Positions 32,010-41,180 of a DNA stretch of 43,142 nt are shown here, one piece after another. The position numbers were made by a program, and so were the translations under genes. Under the pieces are notes generated by a model that had not been told where the DNA came from, did not search any database, and was given only the letters and a program-made list of their open reading frames with translations. Positions within the stretch are counted from its first letter, which is position 1. Each line of letters begins with the position of its first letter. The stretch lies in the NCBI GenBank assembly GCA_016744065.1, contig JADGFA010000037.1, positions 1-43,142 on the forward strand. The letters are read 5' to 3'. This DNA is from Gammaproteobacteria bacterium. Lineage in GTDB: Bacteria > Pseudomonadota > Gammaproteobacteria > SZUA-229.

Positions 32010-33233
32010 CTACATTTTAAGTAACTGCATAATCGATGTGATTTCTTCATGTGCCTGCTGAAAAACTTTTTGTGCAAAATCGGTATTTTGATTTCCTGGA
32101 TATAATTTTTTAAAGGCGGGCACCTCATTTATTGTAGGCAGGCCTTCTAACTGATGGTATTTCAGGCGACGGTATATCTGGGCAATGATAATCATATCGC
32201 AGGTATCAATATCTCCTTTTTCCTGGCGTTGCCAGTTTTCAAACTCTTCGACTACAGCGAACAGGTCATTCGATAAACCCCAGTGTCGGATAACCATACT
32301 ACCCACCGCACCTCTTAATTGCTTAATAATACTATTCAGTTCTGCTTCATCAGTTATAACCAGGCCTGTATCTTCGATGTAACCTAAAATGGGAATCACA
32401 CCAATTTCATGTAATAAACCTGCAAGCAGCATATGATCAGGAGATAACTTTCCACTTTGTTTTGATAATGCAAAACTAATTGCCGCAATATCAACACTGT
32501 GGTCATATAATTCATGCATGCGTAAATTTAACATTTTTGATTTCGTATTAAATAACTGCCTGACAGCAAAACCTGTTATCAATTCTTTACTGGTTTGCAT
32601 ACCTAAACGAACAATTGCTGACTGAATGCTACAAACAGGGTCTACTCCTCGATTTAACGGCCCATTTGCCGCTTTAATCAGTCGGGTTACCATAACCGGG
32701 TCGGCCGCAACAATACGCGCCACATCATCCGCACTGGTATCTGGACTGGCCAGTGCATTTCTTACTTTTACAGCAATATCAGGCAGACTGGGTAACTTTA
32801 AATTCCCCATATTAAAGGCATGCATAATCTCATTAAACAAATTACCTTCAACTTCATTCATTTCAACTGTTTCAAGCTCTTCACCGCTAAGCAGCTCCTG
32901 ATCAACAAAAGTATTAAAAAGCTGTTTCTCAAAACGCACAACCACACACCCTGTTCGGGCAATAAGTCGCGTTTTACGCTCTCCTTCATTAAACAGAGGA
33001 TGGTATGCCCGAGCATCCGCCGCATCTAACAATACAGACTGTTTATTTATCTCCAGCAAATCCAGCTTGCCTTTTATCAGGTAAATAAACCACCTGTGCT
33101 CCTCATTTGCAGAGAGCTCATCTCCTAAATTAAGCTCAATTAACTGCGACTGATCCGCAATCTGCAAGCGATGCTCGCTTTGCAACTGCTTTATAGGAAC
33201 CAGGTATTTGAGAAGTGTATTATCAAATTGCAC
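32010..33233 (-). CDS. HDOD-domain regulator with CRP-like N-terminal domain (copy A)
   Basis: This 407-residue protein has the same two-domain layout as the next gene and is clearly a paralogue (shared EGNLFNEIMHA, GNLKLPSLPDIAVKV, LAGLLHEIGVIPIL). The HDOD part is residues 145-345. Its 'LLHEIG' has Glu where HD proteins have Asp, so the classical HD metal dyad is broken here. It is the first gene of the two-gene unit. The tandem pair probably arose by duplication; divergence is strong in the N-terminal domain, as if the two sense different signals. Confidence 0.88.
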   Translation of the reverse strand: MQFDNTLLKYLVPIKQLQSEHRLQIADQSQLIELNLGDELSANEEHRWFIYLIKGKLDLLEINKQSVLLDAADARAYHPLFNEGERKTRLIARTGCVVVRFEKQLFNTFVDQELLSGEELETVEMNEVEGNLFNEIMHAFNMGNLKLPSLPDIAVKVRNALASPDTSADDVARIVAADPVMVTRLIKAANGPLNRGVDPVCSIQSAIVRLGMQTSKELITGFAVRQLFNTKSKMLNLRMHELYDHSVDIAAISFALSKQSGKLSPDHMLLAGLLHEIGVIPILGYIEDTGLVITDEAELNSIIKQLRGAVGSMVIRHWGLSNDLFAVVEEFENWQRQEKGDIDTCDMIIIAQIYRRLKYHQLEGLPTINEVPAFKKLYPGNQNTDFAQKVFQQAHEEITSIMQLLKM

Positions 33234-33404
33234 AATATTATTTCTTTTATGGGTTATCTCATCTATTATGAAAATAGCACAGATCCAGACGACTTTATGA
33301 TATTCCTGAAATTAATATTGGCCTACTGATATAGGGGAAAATTTCTTTGTTTTAGTCTATAGTTGACTACATAGAATCTACATCCCCGCTAGAGAGAAAT
33401 AAAT

Positions 33405-33854
33405 ATGAAACAACATAAAATCACCCTTGTTAGCGTATTAATGTTATTTTTCGCCCTGTTTTCTAACGCTATTATCGCCGAAAATTCAAAACAGTTTGGT
33501 GATTATGTTATTCACTATAATGCATTTCGCAGTGACACCCTGACACCCGAAATTGCTAAAGCATATTCACTCACTCGACGTAACAACCGCATGGTCATTA
33601 ATATCACAGTACAAAAAAAAGACGGTGATGCAACCCGGCCTGTAAAAGCCAAAGTAAGTGGCTTTGCAAGTAATTTAACAGGCCAGGTGAAAGATCTGGA
33701 ATTTAAAGAAATTCACGATGGTGAAGCAATTTATTATCTTGCACAATCTCAGGTAGCTAATCAGGAAACACTAAAATTTAATATAAAAGCAACACCTGCA
33801 GGCGAATCAATTATCGCTAATATCAAATTTAAGCAAATATTTTATACAGATTAA
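33405..33854 (+). CDS. DUF4426 periplasmic protein
   Basis: This 149-residue protein has a signal peptide (MKQHKITLVSVLMLFFALFSNAIIA). The mature beta-sandwich-like domain with FGDYVIHYNAFRSDTLTPEIAKAY matches DUF4426, a family of unknown function in gammaproteobacteria. It is a single gene with an own AGAGAG ribosome-binding region and a strong terminator. Confidence 0.9.
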   Translation: MKQHKITLVSVLMLFFALFSNAIIAENSKQFGDYVIHYNAFRSDTLTPEIAKAYSLTRRNNRMVINITVQKKDGDATRPVKAKVSGFASNLTGQVKDLEFKEIHDGEAIYYLAQSQVANQETLKFNIKATPAGESIIANIKFKQIFYTD

Positions 33855-33882
33855 CTTACCACTTGACGCCAAAACAGCTTAC

Positions 33883-33912
33883 CAGGCCCCGTTGTTTTGG
33901 GGCCTGTTTTTT
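33883..33912 (+). terminator. Rho-independent terminator after the DUF4426 gene
   Basis: An 8-bp GC stem (caggcccc / ggggcctg) with an 8-base loop is followed by TTTTTT, 29 bases after the stop. Confidence 0.92.
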
Positions 33913-34023
33913 GACCTGAAACAAATAGCCTTAAACCCGCTTTATCAGTCATACCATCATTGTCCTATTTCCGTTACAATTCCCCTCCATATAAATGAGA
34001 ACAGCTAAAGGCTAATCGAAGTA

Positions 34024-34539
34024 ATGACAAATAAAAGCTCATATACAAAGGAAGACCTGATTAAATGCGGCCATGGAGAATTATTTGGTCCTGGCAATGC
34101 ACAGCTTCCTATCGACAATATGCTCATGATGGATCGCATTTCACTCATATCTGATGAAGGGGGAGAATACAATAAAGGGGAAATACAGGCTGAACTGGAT
34201 ATAAGCCCTGATTTATGGTTTTTTGAATGCCATTTCCCTGGCGACCCTGTTATGCCCGGTTGCCTGGGGCTTGATGCAATGTGGCAGTTAGTTGGTTTCT
34301 ATCTGGGCTGGAAAGGGCATCCTGGAAAAGGCAGGGCACTGGGTGTAGGTGAAGTAAAATTTACTGGCCAGGTTTTACCTACCGCTAAAAAAGTAAGTTA
34401 CCAGATCAACATTAAACGTGTAATAGCCCGTGGTTTAATTCTGGGTATTGCAGATGGCGTTATCATGGTTGATGGACGCGAAATTTATTCTGCTAAGGGG
34501 CTTAGAGTAGGCCTGTTTAGCTCAACTGATAATTTTTAG
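34024..34539 (+). CDS. fabA: 3-hydroxydecanoyl-ACP dehydratase/isomerase
   Basis: This hot-dog-fold enzyme dehydrates 3-hydroxydecanoyl-ACP and isomerises trans-2- to cis-3-decenoyl-ACP, the branch point of anaerobic unsaturated fatty acid synthesis. The 171-residue protein has catalytic His70 in [14 protein letters not shown] and Asp84 in LGLDAMWQL, exactly the E. coli numbering. fabB follows after 11 bases, so the pair makes cis-unsaturated fatty acids. No FadR or FabR operator is evident to me. Confidence 0.97.
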   Translation: MTNKSSYTKEDLIKCGHGELFGPGNAQLPIDNMLMMDRISLISDEGGEYNKGEIQAELDISPDLWFFECHFPGDPVMPGCLGLDAMWQLVGFYLGWKGHPGKGRALGVGEVKFTGQVLPTAKKVSYQINIKRVIARGLILGIADGVIMVDGREIYSAKGLRVGLFSSTDNF

Positions 34540-34550
34540 GTAAGTAACAA

Positions 34551-35768
34551 ATGAAACGAGTTGTAATAACTGGATTTGGTATCGTATCCTGTCTGGGAAA
34601 TAACAAGCAGGCTGTAACCGAATCACTGCGTGAAGGCCGTTCGGGTATTAAGTTTCAGGAAGAATACAAAGAAATGGGCATGCGCAGCCAGGTTGCCGGC
34701 TCTATTGATATTGATTTAAGTGAACATATCGATCGTAAAGTTAAACGTTTTATGGGTGATGCTGCCGCTTTTACCTATATTGCGATGCAGCAGGCCATTG
34801 AAGATGCAGGCCTGACCGAAGAACAGGTATCTAATATTCGCACTGGACTCATTATGGGGTCAGGGGGTGGGTCACCTGAAAACCAGGTTATAGCTGCTGA
34901 TATACTACGTGACAAAGGCATACGACGTGTAGGCCCTTATATGGTGCCTCGCACTATGGCAAGTACTGTTTCTGCCTGCCTGGCAACGCCTTTTAAAATA
35001 AAGGGTGTTAACTACTCTATTAGCTCCGCCTGCGCAACAAGTACACATTGCATTGGTAATGCCATGGAACAAATTCAGCTGGGTAAACAGGATATTGTCT
35101 TTGCCGGTGGCGGTGAAGAAGAACATTGGGCAATGAGCATGTTATTTGATGGCATGGGCGCCCTTTCATCCAAGTACAATGAAACCCCTGAAAGTGCATC
35201 ACGTAGCTATGATGCAGAGCGTGACGGTTTTGTTATTGCCGGCGGTGGCGGTGTACTGGTAATGGAAGAACTGGAACACGCCCAGGCTCGTGGTGCAACC
35301 ATATATGCTGAAATCGTTGGTTACGGTGCAACATCTGATGGCTATGACATGGTGGCTCCATCCGGTGAAGGCGCAGTTCGTTGCATGCAAATGGCACTCT
35401 CTACTGTTGACACCCCAATAGATTATATTAATACACACGGCACCAGTACGCCTGTAGGCGATATAGCTGAAACCGGTGCTATCAAAAAAGTATTCGGTGA
35501 GAGTATCCCCCCATTTAGCTCAAGCAAATCCTTATGTGGTCACTCACTCGGTGCCGCTGGTGTACAGGAAACCATTTATTGCCTGCTAATGATGCAGAAC
35601 AATTTTATTCAGGCCTCAGCTAACGTTAACAACCTGGATGAGCAGGTTGCCGGTATGCCACTGGTAACAGAACGAGTGGACAATGCGGAGCTAAATACCG
35701 TTCTCACGAATAACTTTGGTTTTGGTGGGACAAATGCCTGCCTGGTATTGAGTAAATTCAAAACTTAG
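34551..35768 (+). CDS. fabB: 3-oxoacyl-ACP synthase I
   Basis: This condensing enzyme elongates cis-3-decenoyl-ACP, the partner of FabA. The 405-residue thiolase-fold protein has the nucleophile Cys161 in [12 protein letters not shown], His in [11 protein letters not shown] and His in CGHSLGAAG, the KAS I/II Cys-His-His triad. It ends [17 protein letters not shown]. An AGGTAAG site precedes the ATG. It is co-transcribed with fabA. Confidence 0.97.
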   Translation: MKRVVITGFGIVSCLGNNKQAVTESLREGRSGIKFQEEYKEMGMRSQVAGSIDIDLSEHIDRKVKRFMGDAAAFTYIAMQQAIEDAGLTEEQVSNIRTGLIMGSGGGSPENQVIAADILRDKGIRRVGPYMVPRTMASTVSACLATPFKIKGVNYSISSACATSTHCIGNAMEQIQLGKQDIVFAGGGEEEHWAMSMLFDGMGALSSKYNETPESASRSYDAERDGFVIAGGGGVLVMEELEHAQARGATIYAEIVGYGATSDGYDMVAPSGEGAVRCMQMALSTVDTPIDYINTHGTSTPVGDIAETGAIKKVFGESIPPFSSSKSLCGHSLGAAGVQETIYCLLMMQNNFIQASANVNNLDEQVAGMPLVTERVDNAELNTVLTNNFGFGGTNACLVLSKFKT

Positions 35769-35857
35769 ATATTATGAGCTAAGGTCAGCGCCTGCATAAT
35801 AGATATGGCTTTGTAGAAATCGACTTTAACTGGCGTAGCTTAACGAAACTTACAACT

Positions 35858-36859
35858 ATGGAATCACCAACACCCACGCACGACTTCGCGGCACTAGACC
35901 CTACTTTAATTATTGACTCAGTAGAATCATTAGGCCTGGAGAGCGATGCGCGTATTTTTCCCTTAAATTCATATGAAAACCGGGTGTATCAGATAGGTCT
36001 GGAAGAAAATTCTGATTATGGTCAGAAAATAATCGGCAAATATTATCGTCCAAACCGCTGGAGTAATGAGCAAATTCAGGAGGAACATGATTTCACCACT
36101 GAGCTATCAGACCTGGAAATCCCCGTTGTTGCCCCTCTGCAATTTAACCAGCAGAGTTTACTAAGTTACCATAATTACCGATTCGCATTATTCTGCCAGA
36201 AAGGCGGGCGTACTCCAGAACTTGATAATCCAGAACATCTGGAATGGATAGGCCGTTTTTTAGGTCGCATACATCTGGCAGGTGCCAGCAAAACATTTCA
36301 TTTCCGGCCACAAATATCGGTACAGGACTACGCTATTGATAGCGCTCACTTTTTACTTGAAAACAACTTTATTCCCGATTACCTGATAGATGCATACCAG
36401 ACGCTAAGTGCCGATTTAATTCCCCTGTTAAAACAGAACTTCCAGAACCATAACATTAAAAACATTCGCCTTCATGGCGACTGTCATCGGGGCAATATTC
36501 TGTGGACCGACAAGGGCCCTCATTTTGTTGATTTTGACGATTGCAGAAGCGGCCCGGCAATACAGGATATCTGGATGCTACTTTCTGGCGATCGTCATGA
36601 ACAACAGCAACAACTTAACCATATACTTGATGGCTATTTTGAATTTGCCGAATTAGACCCTGCCGAATTACACCTGATTGAAGCATTACGCAGCCTTCGC
36701 CTGATGCACTACGCAAGCTGGTTGGCTAAACGCTGGTCAGATCCCAGCTTCCCCATGAACTTCCCCTGGTTTAATACCTCAAACTACTGGGAACAGCATA
36801 TTCTTGAGCTACGCGAGCAATTTTCTCTGCTCCAGGAAAATGAAAACCTGCATATATAA
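35858..36859 (+). CDS. srkA: Stress-response serine/threonine kinase SrkA (YihE)
   Basis: This 333-residue kinase-like protein of the APH/choline-kinase fold has SYENRVYQIG near 38-47, the Lys-bearing KIIGKYYRPNRW, the catalytic loop RLHGDCHRGNILW and the metal-binding FVDFDDCRSGPAIQDIWML. These are the hallmarks of SrkA/YihE, which phosphorylates proteins and counters MazEF-dependent death after envelope or oxidative stress. In E. coli it precedes dsbA; here fabB and a small periplasmic protein flank it instead. It is cytosolic. Confidence 0.93.
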   Translation: MESPTPTHDFAALDPTLIIDSVESLGLESDARIFPLNSYENRVYQIGLEENSDYGQKIIGKYYRPNRWSNEQIQEEHDFTTELSDLEIPVVAPLQFNQQSLLSYHNYRFALFCQKGGRTPELDNPEHLEWIGRFLGRIHLAGASKTFHFRPQISVQDYAIDSAHFLLENNFIPDYLIDAYQTLSADLIPLLKQNFQNHNIKNIRLHGDCHRGNILWTDKGPHFVDFDDCRSGPAIQDIWMLLSGDRHEQQQQLNHILDGYFEFAELDPAELHLIEALRSLRLMHYASWLAKRWSDPSFPMNFPWFNTSNYWEQHILELREQFSLLQENENLHI

Positions 36860-36989
36860 TGATTAACTCAGAGTTAAATAGCTAAATAACCCACATATTC
36901 TCGAAAACCCATGAAATATTCAGCCTAAGCACCTGTAATTTTTATAAAAAAAGGCTAGAATCAGTAAAAAGAGATAATGGCGACGTACA

Positions 36990-37484
36990 ATGACAAACTT
37001 AACATTGAAAATAACAGGTCTATCCGTATTGATTTTATTCAGCTCTCAGGCTCTGGCAAGCAGTCCCTGGGCAAATGATACAGCCACGAATGACACAACC
37101 ACAGGTGATAGCGCCACAACAGATGAGCCAACAAGCATCGAACCTGTAGCACAGGATATTAATGATAACCCGGTTGTAGAAGAAGTAGAACAGGCCGATT
37201 CATTTCAGGTCGAAGTTAAAGAAACACCAGAACCTGAAGCCGTCACTGAAACAACATACCAACAGGGTGATGTACTCAACGTTAATGAAACAACAGAAGT
37301 TATTGGCGTCAAATTACTCGATTTCCCCCGCCGTGGCATGACAACAGATAAAGTAGAAAACGAACTGGGGCGCCCTGCAGAAATCATTCCTTCAATTGGC
37401 CAGCCTCCAATAAGCCGCTGGATTTATGATGACCGCACAGTCTATTTTGAATATTCCTCAGTCATTCACGTCGTTGCAAAATAA
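36990..37484 (+). CDS. Periplasmic protein with BamE/SmpA-like C-terminal domain
   Basis: This 164-residue protein has a signal peptide to about residue 24 (ending SQALA), followed by about 65 residues of Thr, Glu, Asp and Pro-rich linker (ATNDTTTGDSATTDEPTS). The compact C-terminal domain (RRGMTTDKVENELGRPAEI, then PPISRWIYDDRTVYFEYSSVIHVV) has the 'G-M-[ST]-x-x-x-V-x-x-x-L-G-x-P' start of SmpA/OmlA domains, which in BamE stabilise outer-membrane barrel assembly. There is no lipobox, unlike BamE, so it should be soluble in the periplasm. Its role is unknown. It follows srkA after 130 bases. Confidence 0.75.
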   Translation: MTNLTLKITGLSVLILFSSQALASSPWANDTATNDTTTGDSATTDEPTSIEPVAQDINDNPVVEEVEQADSFQVEVKETPEPEAVTETTYQQGDVLNVNETTEVIGVKLLDFPRRGMTTDKVENELGRPAEIIPSIGQPPISRWIYDDRTVYFEYSSVIHVVAK

Positions 37485-37508
37485 AAAACGGCCTCCCTGA
37501 ATAATAGC

Positions 37509-37555
37509 GAAGGATTTATTACCTCTCTGATATTTAAATAGATAATAAATCCTTC
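37509..37555. repeat. Perfect 13-bp inverted repeat with 21-base spacer
   Basis: The arms gaaggatttatta and taataaatccttc lie between the periplasmic protein gene and the next gene on the plus strand. The hairpin is AT-rich and has no T-run, so it is a poor terminator. A transcript-stabilising hairpin or binding site are alternatives. Confidence 0.5.
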
Positions 37556-37597
37556 CATAGCACCAGGTTTTACTCAGAATAATACCGTACAACGCTA

Positions 37598-38503
37598 ATG
37601 TCCTTTCTATCAAGTCTTAACCTGCCCTCACCTGTTACACAAATAGAAAACTCACTTTTAAAAGAAAAAAAGATAAGTCTGTTCATTAAACGAGATGAAT
37701 TAATTCACCCAGTTATTCAGGGCAACAAATGGCGAAAATTAAAATATAATTTACTTAATGCCAAAAAAAATAATAAAAGTACATTACTCAGTTTTGGTGG
37801 CGCCTATTCAAACCACCTCCATGCACTGGCTGCAGCAGGAAACCAGCTAAACTTCAAAACTATTGGCATTATACGGGGCGAAGCCCATCACCCCCTTAAT
37901 CCCTGTTTGCAAGATATGAAAAACTGGAATATGCAACTCAAATTTATTAGCCGCCTGGAATACAAACAAAAAACCAGCCCTGAATTCATACAGCAACTAA
38001 AACAACAAATGGGTGATTTTTATTTAATACCCGAAGGTGGAAACAATGCTTCTGGCAAAAAAGGTTGTGCTGAACTCCTAACTGAACTAAAAGAACATTA
38101 TGATACTATTTGCTGCGAAGTTGGCAGTGGCACCATGCTCAGCTCACTCATTCATAACAACACAAAACCACACACCGATTTTTTAGGTTTTGCCGTAATG
38201 AAAAATCCCCAGCTTGAACAGGAAATAGAAAACAGTTTAAATTACATAGAACCAGTATCACCATGGGAAATCAACCATAAATACCATTTTGGTGGCTTTG
38301 CCAGAACCACTCCCGAACTGGATGATTTTATTAAAAATTTTAAAGAAAAGTTCAATATACAACTGGAACCTGTTTATAGTGGAAAAATGCTATGGGGTAT
38401 TTTAGATTTAATTAAACAGGATTATTTCAAAACAGGTTCAAGAATTCTTGCCATACATGGCGGTGGACTGCAGGGGTTGCGAGGATTTAAACAGTTACTA
38501 TAA
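37598..38503 (+). CDS. PLP-dependent ACC deaminase / D-cysteine desulfhydrase family enzyme
   Basis: This 301-residue fold-type II PLP enzyme has the PLP Lys in IQGNKWRKLKY, FGGAYSNHLHALAAAG as the substrate/cofactor loop, IPEGGNNASGKKG, and CCEVGSGTMLSSL for the phosphate. These match the 1-aminocyclopropane-1-carboxylate deaminase / D-cysteine desulfhydrase family. Sequence cannot tell which substrate is used; D-cysteine or another D-amino acid is likelier than ACC in most relatives. It is cytosolic and stands alone. Confidence 0.88.
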   Translation: MSFLSSLNLPSPVTQIENSLLKEKKISLFIKRDELIHPVIQGNKWRKLKYNLLNAKKNNKSTLLSFGGAYSNHLHALAAAGNQLNFKTIGIIRGEAHHPLNPCLQDMKNWNMQLKFISRLEYKQKTSPEFIQQLKQQMGDFYLIPEGGNNASGKKGCAELLTELKEHYDTICCEVGSGTMLSSLIHNNTKPHTDFLGFAVMKNPQLEQEIENSLNYIEPVSPWEINHKYHFGGFARTTPELDDFIKNFKEKFNIQLEPVYSGKMLWGILDLIKQDYFKTGSRILAIHGGGLQGLRGFKQLL

Positions 38504-38766
38504 AATAACAGTTTATGCCCAAAACCAACTTGTCTATGGCTGATCTTTTACACATACCCACGCTATGCCGTTTCGAGATTCAATTGTAATATCCACTGGA
38601 TGAGGATATCCATTTGACAGCATATTTTTTCTCAATAAGATCGAACACACCTTATTTGAATTTTTATTAACAGCCCTCTATAGATTAACCGGTGTACTTT
38701 CTTCAAAAAAAGAACCCTGTTACCCTTAGCAATTAATACTCACTACTGATTATTAGCAATGATAAA

Positions 38767-39549
38767 TTATTTTAAAGTATCAACAGAACTATCAAGCTCT
38801 TTATATGCATTGATATAATCTTTGGAAAAATCAGCAAAACGATCAAATGATGATTCCCAGTCTTCATTTAAGTCACTTTCATTTACTCGATTACCATTAA
38901 AACTAATCACTTTATTGGCCTCTAAATCAAAGCTCTTTTTATACTCTATAAATTCCTTACCTATGCTCTTTTTATAATCACTAAACTCATTATTCAGAGC
39001 CTGCTGGTGTTTTTCAGTGCGTTTTTTAAAGGCTGCAAAATCATCTGCAGTATTTACAGGCTTATGAATTTCATAATCATCACCGAGTGATTCAATATTT
39101 AACTTACCCTCCTGTAATGCAACTTTCTGGTTAGTTTCATCAATAATAAAGGTTGTTCCTCGAATGCCAATAGTGGCAAATTTTGTACGCACTTTTTTGG
39201 GTTTTTTCTTACCCGATAACTTACGAAATATATAATAAACTCTGCCGCCTAACTGTGATAACCAGCCTGATTTTTCAACTCTCAGGCTACTTGCTTCATC
39301 CAGTACAGACATTGCTCCATCATCAAACTGTAATACAGCCTTACTGTTTTTATCTGTAACCACAGTTTCATCGCTATTCACAAGAAACTGCATTTTTTGC
39401 GGCTCTCTTTTTTCACCTTCAGCATTCATTACATAAACGTGCCCCTGCACCTTTACAATGCGAGCCCTGAAATTTTCAGCTAATAATGTTGATTGAAAGA
39501 AAAAGGGTGAAAGGACAAATAAAAAGCTTGCCAGTTTTATTGAATTCAT
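38767..39549 (-). CDS. FecR-domain periplasmic protein
   Basis: This 260-residue protein has a signal peptide (to about residue 24) and a FecR-like beta domain: VKVQGHVYVMNAEGE, FLVNSDETVVTDKNSKAVLQFDDGAMSVLDEAS, VRTKFATIGIRGTTFII. A long charged coiled tail follows (KKRTEKHQQALNNEFSDYKK). The 'T-x-x-A-T-x-G-I-R-G-T-x-F' motif is typical of FecR proteins involved in signalling through the cell envelope. It has no transmembrane anchor of its own, unlike TonB-type FecR. It is the last gene of the leftward sigma-factor cluster, 115 bases after the anti-sigma gene. Confidence 0.85.
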   Translation of the reverse strand: MNSIKLASFLFVLSPFFFQSTLLAENFRARIVKVQGHVYVMNAEGEKREPQKMQFLVNSDETVVTDKNSKAVLQFDDGAMSVLDEASSLRVEKSGWLSQLGGRVYYIFRKLSGKKKPKKVRTKFATIGIRGTTFIIDETNQKVALQEGKLNIESLGDDYEIHKPVNTADDFAAFKKRTEKHQQALNNEFSDYKKSIGKEFIEYKKSFDLEANKVISFNGNRVNESDLNEDWESSFDRFADFSKDYINAYKELDSSVDTLK

Positions 39550-39664
39550 TAGAAAACTATCCTGAGTATAATTATATGGCCAGTATATTTTTAATGCCTT
39601 TGCAAATATTGGCCAGACCTGCCTTATATTAGCTTAGAATCTAAATGATCGCATCAAGCTATCT

Positions 39665-40537
39665 CTATTTTTTATCTAATGGTTTAGAGATATCTTCAGC
39701 TTTCCATCTGGACTCCAGATCCAGCAGTGCCTGTGGCAAGGCCTCTTCACTCACATTTAATGGATAATCCTTGCGGTAACCCTTCAGGGCTGATCTGAGT
39801 TTCTTAAATTGCCTGTTTTGAAATAATTTTATTAATTTATCCATTTCTATTTTTTGATGATTTTTCACACGAGAAAACTCATTCAACTCGAAGTCCATTA
39901 TAGCCGCATCCGCAGCACTTTCAGTTGATGCTATTTGTGGTATAGATGAAGAAGCAACTTCCCTTTTTGACATTATCGCCCCTGAGGCCAGGCTTTTCAC
40001 TCCCTGCTTGCCTGGTGCTAATAAGGGAGCAATATCATTCTGATGATTAATTATTTTACCTGCTCTAGCCTGTTTTTTTGCCTTCACTTTTACGTCGGCA
40101 ATAGATGATAGCGCCTGCTCCTGACTATCTCGACTTATTTCTACAGTCGCATTTTGCCTCTGAGGCACGCCCATCTCAGGCAGGGCTATTTCTTTAGCCC
40201 CCCCCTGCCCTTTCTCAACAAAACCAGGCGCCTCAGCCAGCGCATCCTCAAACTCGCTCGTATCAGGCTCAAACGCTAACTTCAGCACAACACTCAGGCT
40301 TAATACCATAATAGCTACATATGACATGGGTACATACCAGGTACGTTTTGTAAGCCACTCCTTTTGCTGCTTATGATCAACGTTATTCTGCACCTGTTTA
40401 TGAAAATTGACAGCCTGATGCGCCGCCTGCAAAATATTCGCATCCACCTCTTCAGGAGGTTGCTCAGTCGACACTAACTTGTATTTCTCATGTAAAATCT
40501 GAAAATCCCTGTCCTGATCAAATTCATTATTTTTCAT
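39665..40537 (-). CDS. Putative anti-sigma membrane protein of the ECF cluster
   Basis: This 290-residue protein has a cytosolic N-terminal part (1-65; PPEEVDANILQAAHQAV near 27-43), one transmembrane segment near 68-88 (YVPMSYVAIMVLSLSVVLKL), and a periplasmic tail of about 200 residues. Its start overlaps the sigma gene stop as ATGA, so it is coupled to it, as anti-sigma genes usually are. The zinc HxxxCxxC motif is absent, so it is not a ZAS-type anti-sigma. Topology, coupling and short N-terminal domain are the basis for the call; the family is not recognised. Confidence 0.7.
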   Translation of the reverse strand: MKNNEFDQDRDFQILHEKYKLVSTEQPPEEVDANILQAAHQAVNFHKQVQNNVDHKQQKEWLTKRTWYVPMSYVAIMVLSLSVVLKLAFEPDTSEFEDALAEAPGFVEKGQGGAKEIALPEMGVPQRQNATVEISRDSQEQALSSIADVKVKAKKQARAGKIINHQNDIAPLLAPGKQGVKSLASGAIMSKREVASSSIPQIASTESAADAAIMDFELNEFSRVKNHQKIEMDKLIKLFQNRQFKKLRSALKGYRKDYPLNVSEEALPQALLDLESRWKAEDISKPLDKK

Positions 40538-41139
40538 GACACAGGCCTCAATGGATGCAAAATACCCTGCAATCGTTTTACAGCATAACGTAATCGACTC
40601 TTAACAGTTTCTCTGTTTACACCGGTTACCTGCGCTATTTCAGCCAGACTAAGCGCGGCTTCCTCTTTCAGTAAAAGCGCACTGCGCTGCTCTTCTGGCA
40701 AACCAGCTATAGCCTGCTTTATTTGTTGGCGTATCTGTTTTTGTTGTAACTCCACATGAGGCTCAGAATGCTGACTGCTTATAAACTCATCTGAAAAAGT
40801 GGAGTCGACCGCCTCTTCATATTCCACCTGATGCTTCACATGTTTTTCACTACGCCAGTAATCAACTAGCCTGTTATGCGCCAGATGATAAAGCCAGGTA
40901 GTAAATTTAGCCGTAACCTGATAATTTGAACGCGCATTAATCAGCTTCATCCAGACATCCTGAAATAACTCACTTGCAATATCTTCTCTATTATTTAGCT
41001 GGCGCAAAACGTACCGATACAAGCCCCCTTTATGACGTGCATAAAGCACATCAAAGGCAGCTGCTGCTCCATCACGATAACTTAACATAAGGTCTTCATC
41101 CGTTAAGCTATCAAATTCGTCAGGGGAAAAATGTTTCAA
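40534..41139 (-). CDS. ECF-type RNA polymerase sigma factor
   Basis: This 201-residue sigma factor has region 2 (AAAAFDVLYARHKGGLYRYVLRQ, then ELFQDVWMKLINARSNY and FTTWLYHLAHNRLVDYWR, residues about 24-97) and region 4 with a helix-turn-helix (LPEEQRSALLLKEEAALSLAEIAQVTGVNRETVKSRLRYAVKRLQ, about 149-193). There is no region 3. The start is TTG (41139-41137) with AGGTAAAA just upstream. It should direct RNA polymerase to an envelope-response regulon and is probably held by the product of the next gene. Confidence 0.93.
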   Translation of the reverse strand: MKHFSPDEFDSLTDEDLMLSYRDGAAAAFDVLYARHKGGLYRYVLRQLNNREDIASELFQDVWMKLINARSNYQVTAKFTTWLYHLAHNRLVDYWRSEKHVKHQVEYEEAVDSTFSDEFISSQHSEPHVELQQKQIRQQIKQAIAGLPEEQRSALLLKEEAALSLAEIAQVTGVNRETVKSRLRYAVKRLQGILHPLRPVS

Positions 41140-41180
41140 TTTTACCTGTTTTTTTTAGATTTAAAGGGTAACTTAAATTA

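Noticed and set aside
34024..34539. Duplicate FabZ instead of FabA
   Set aside because: Length, His70/Asp84 and the downstream fabB identify FabA rather than FabZ.
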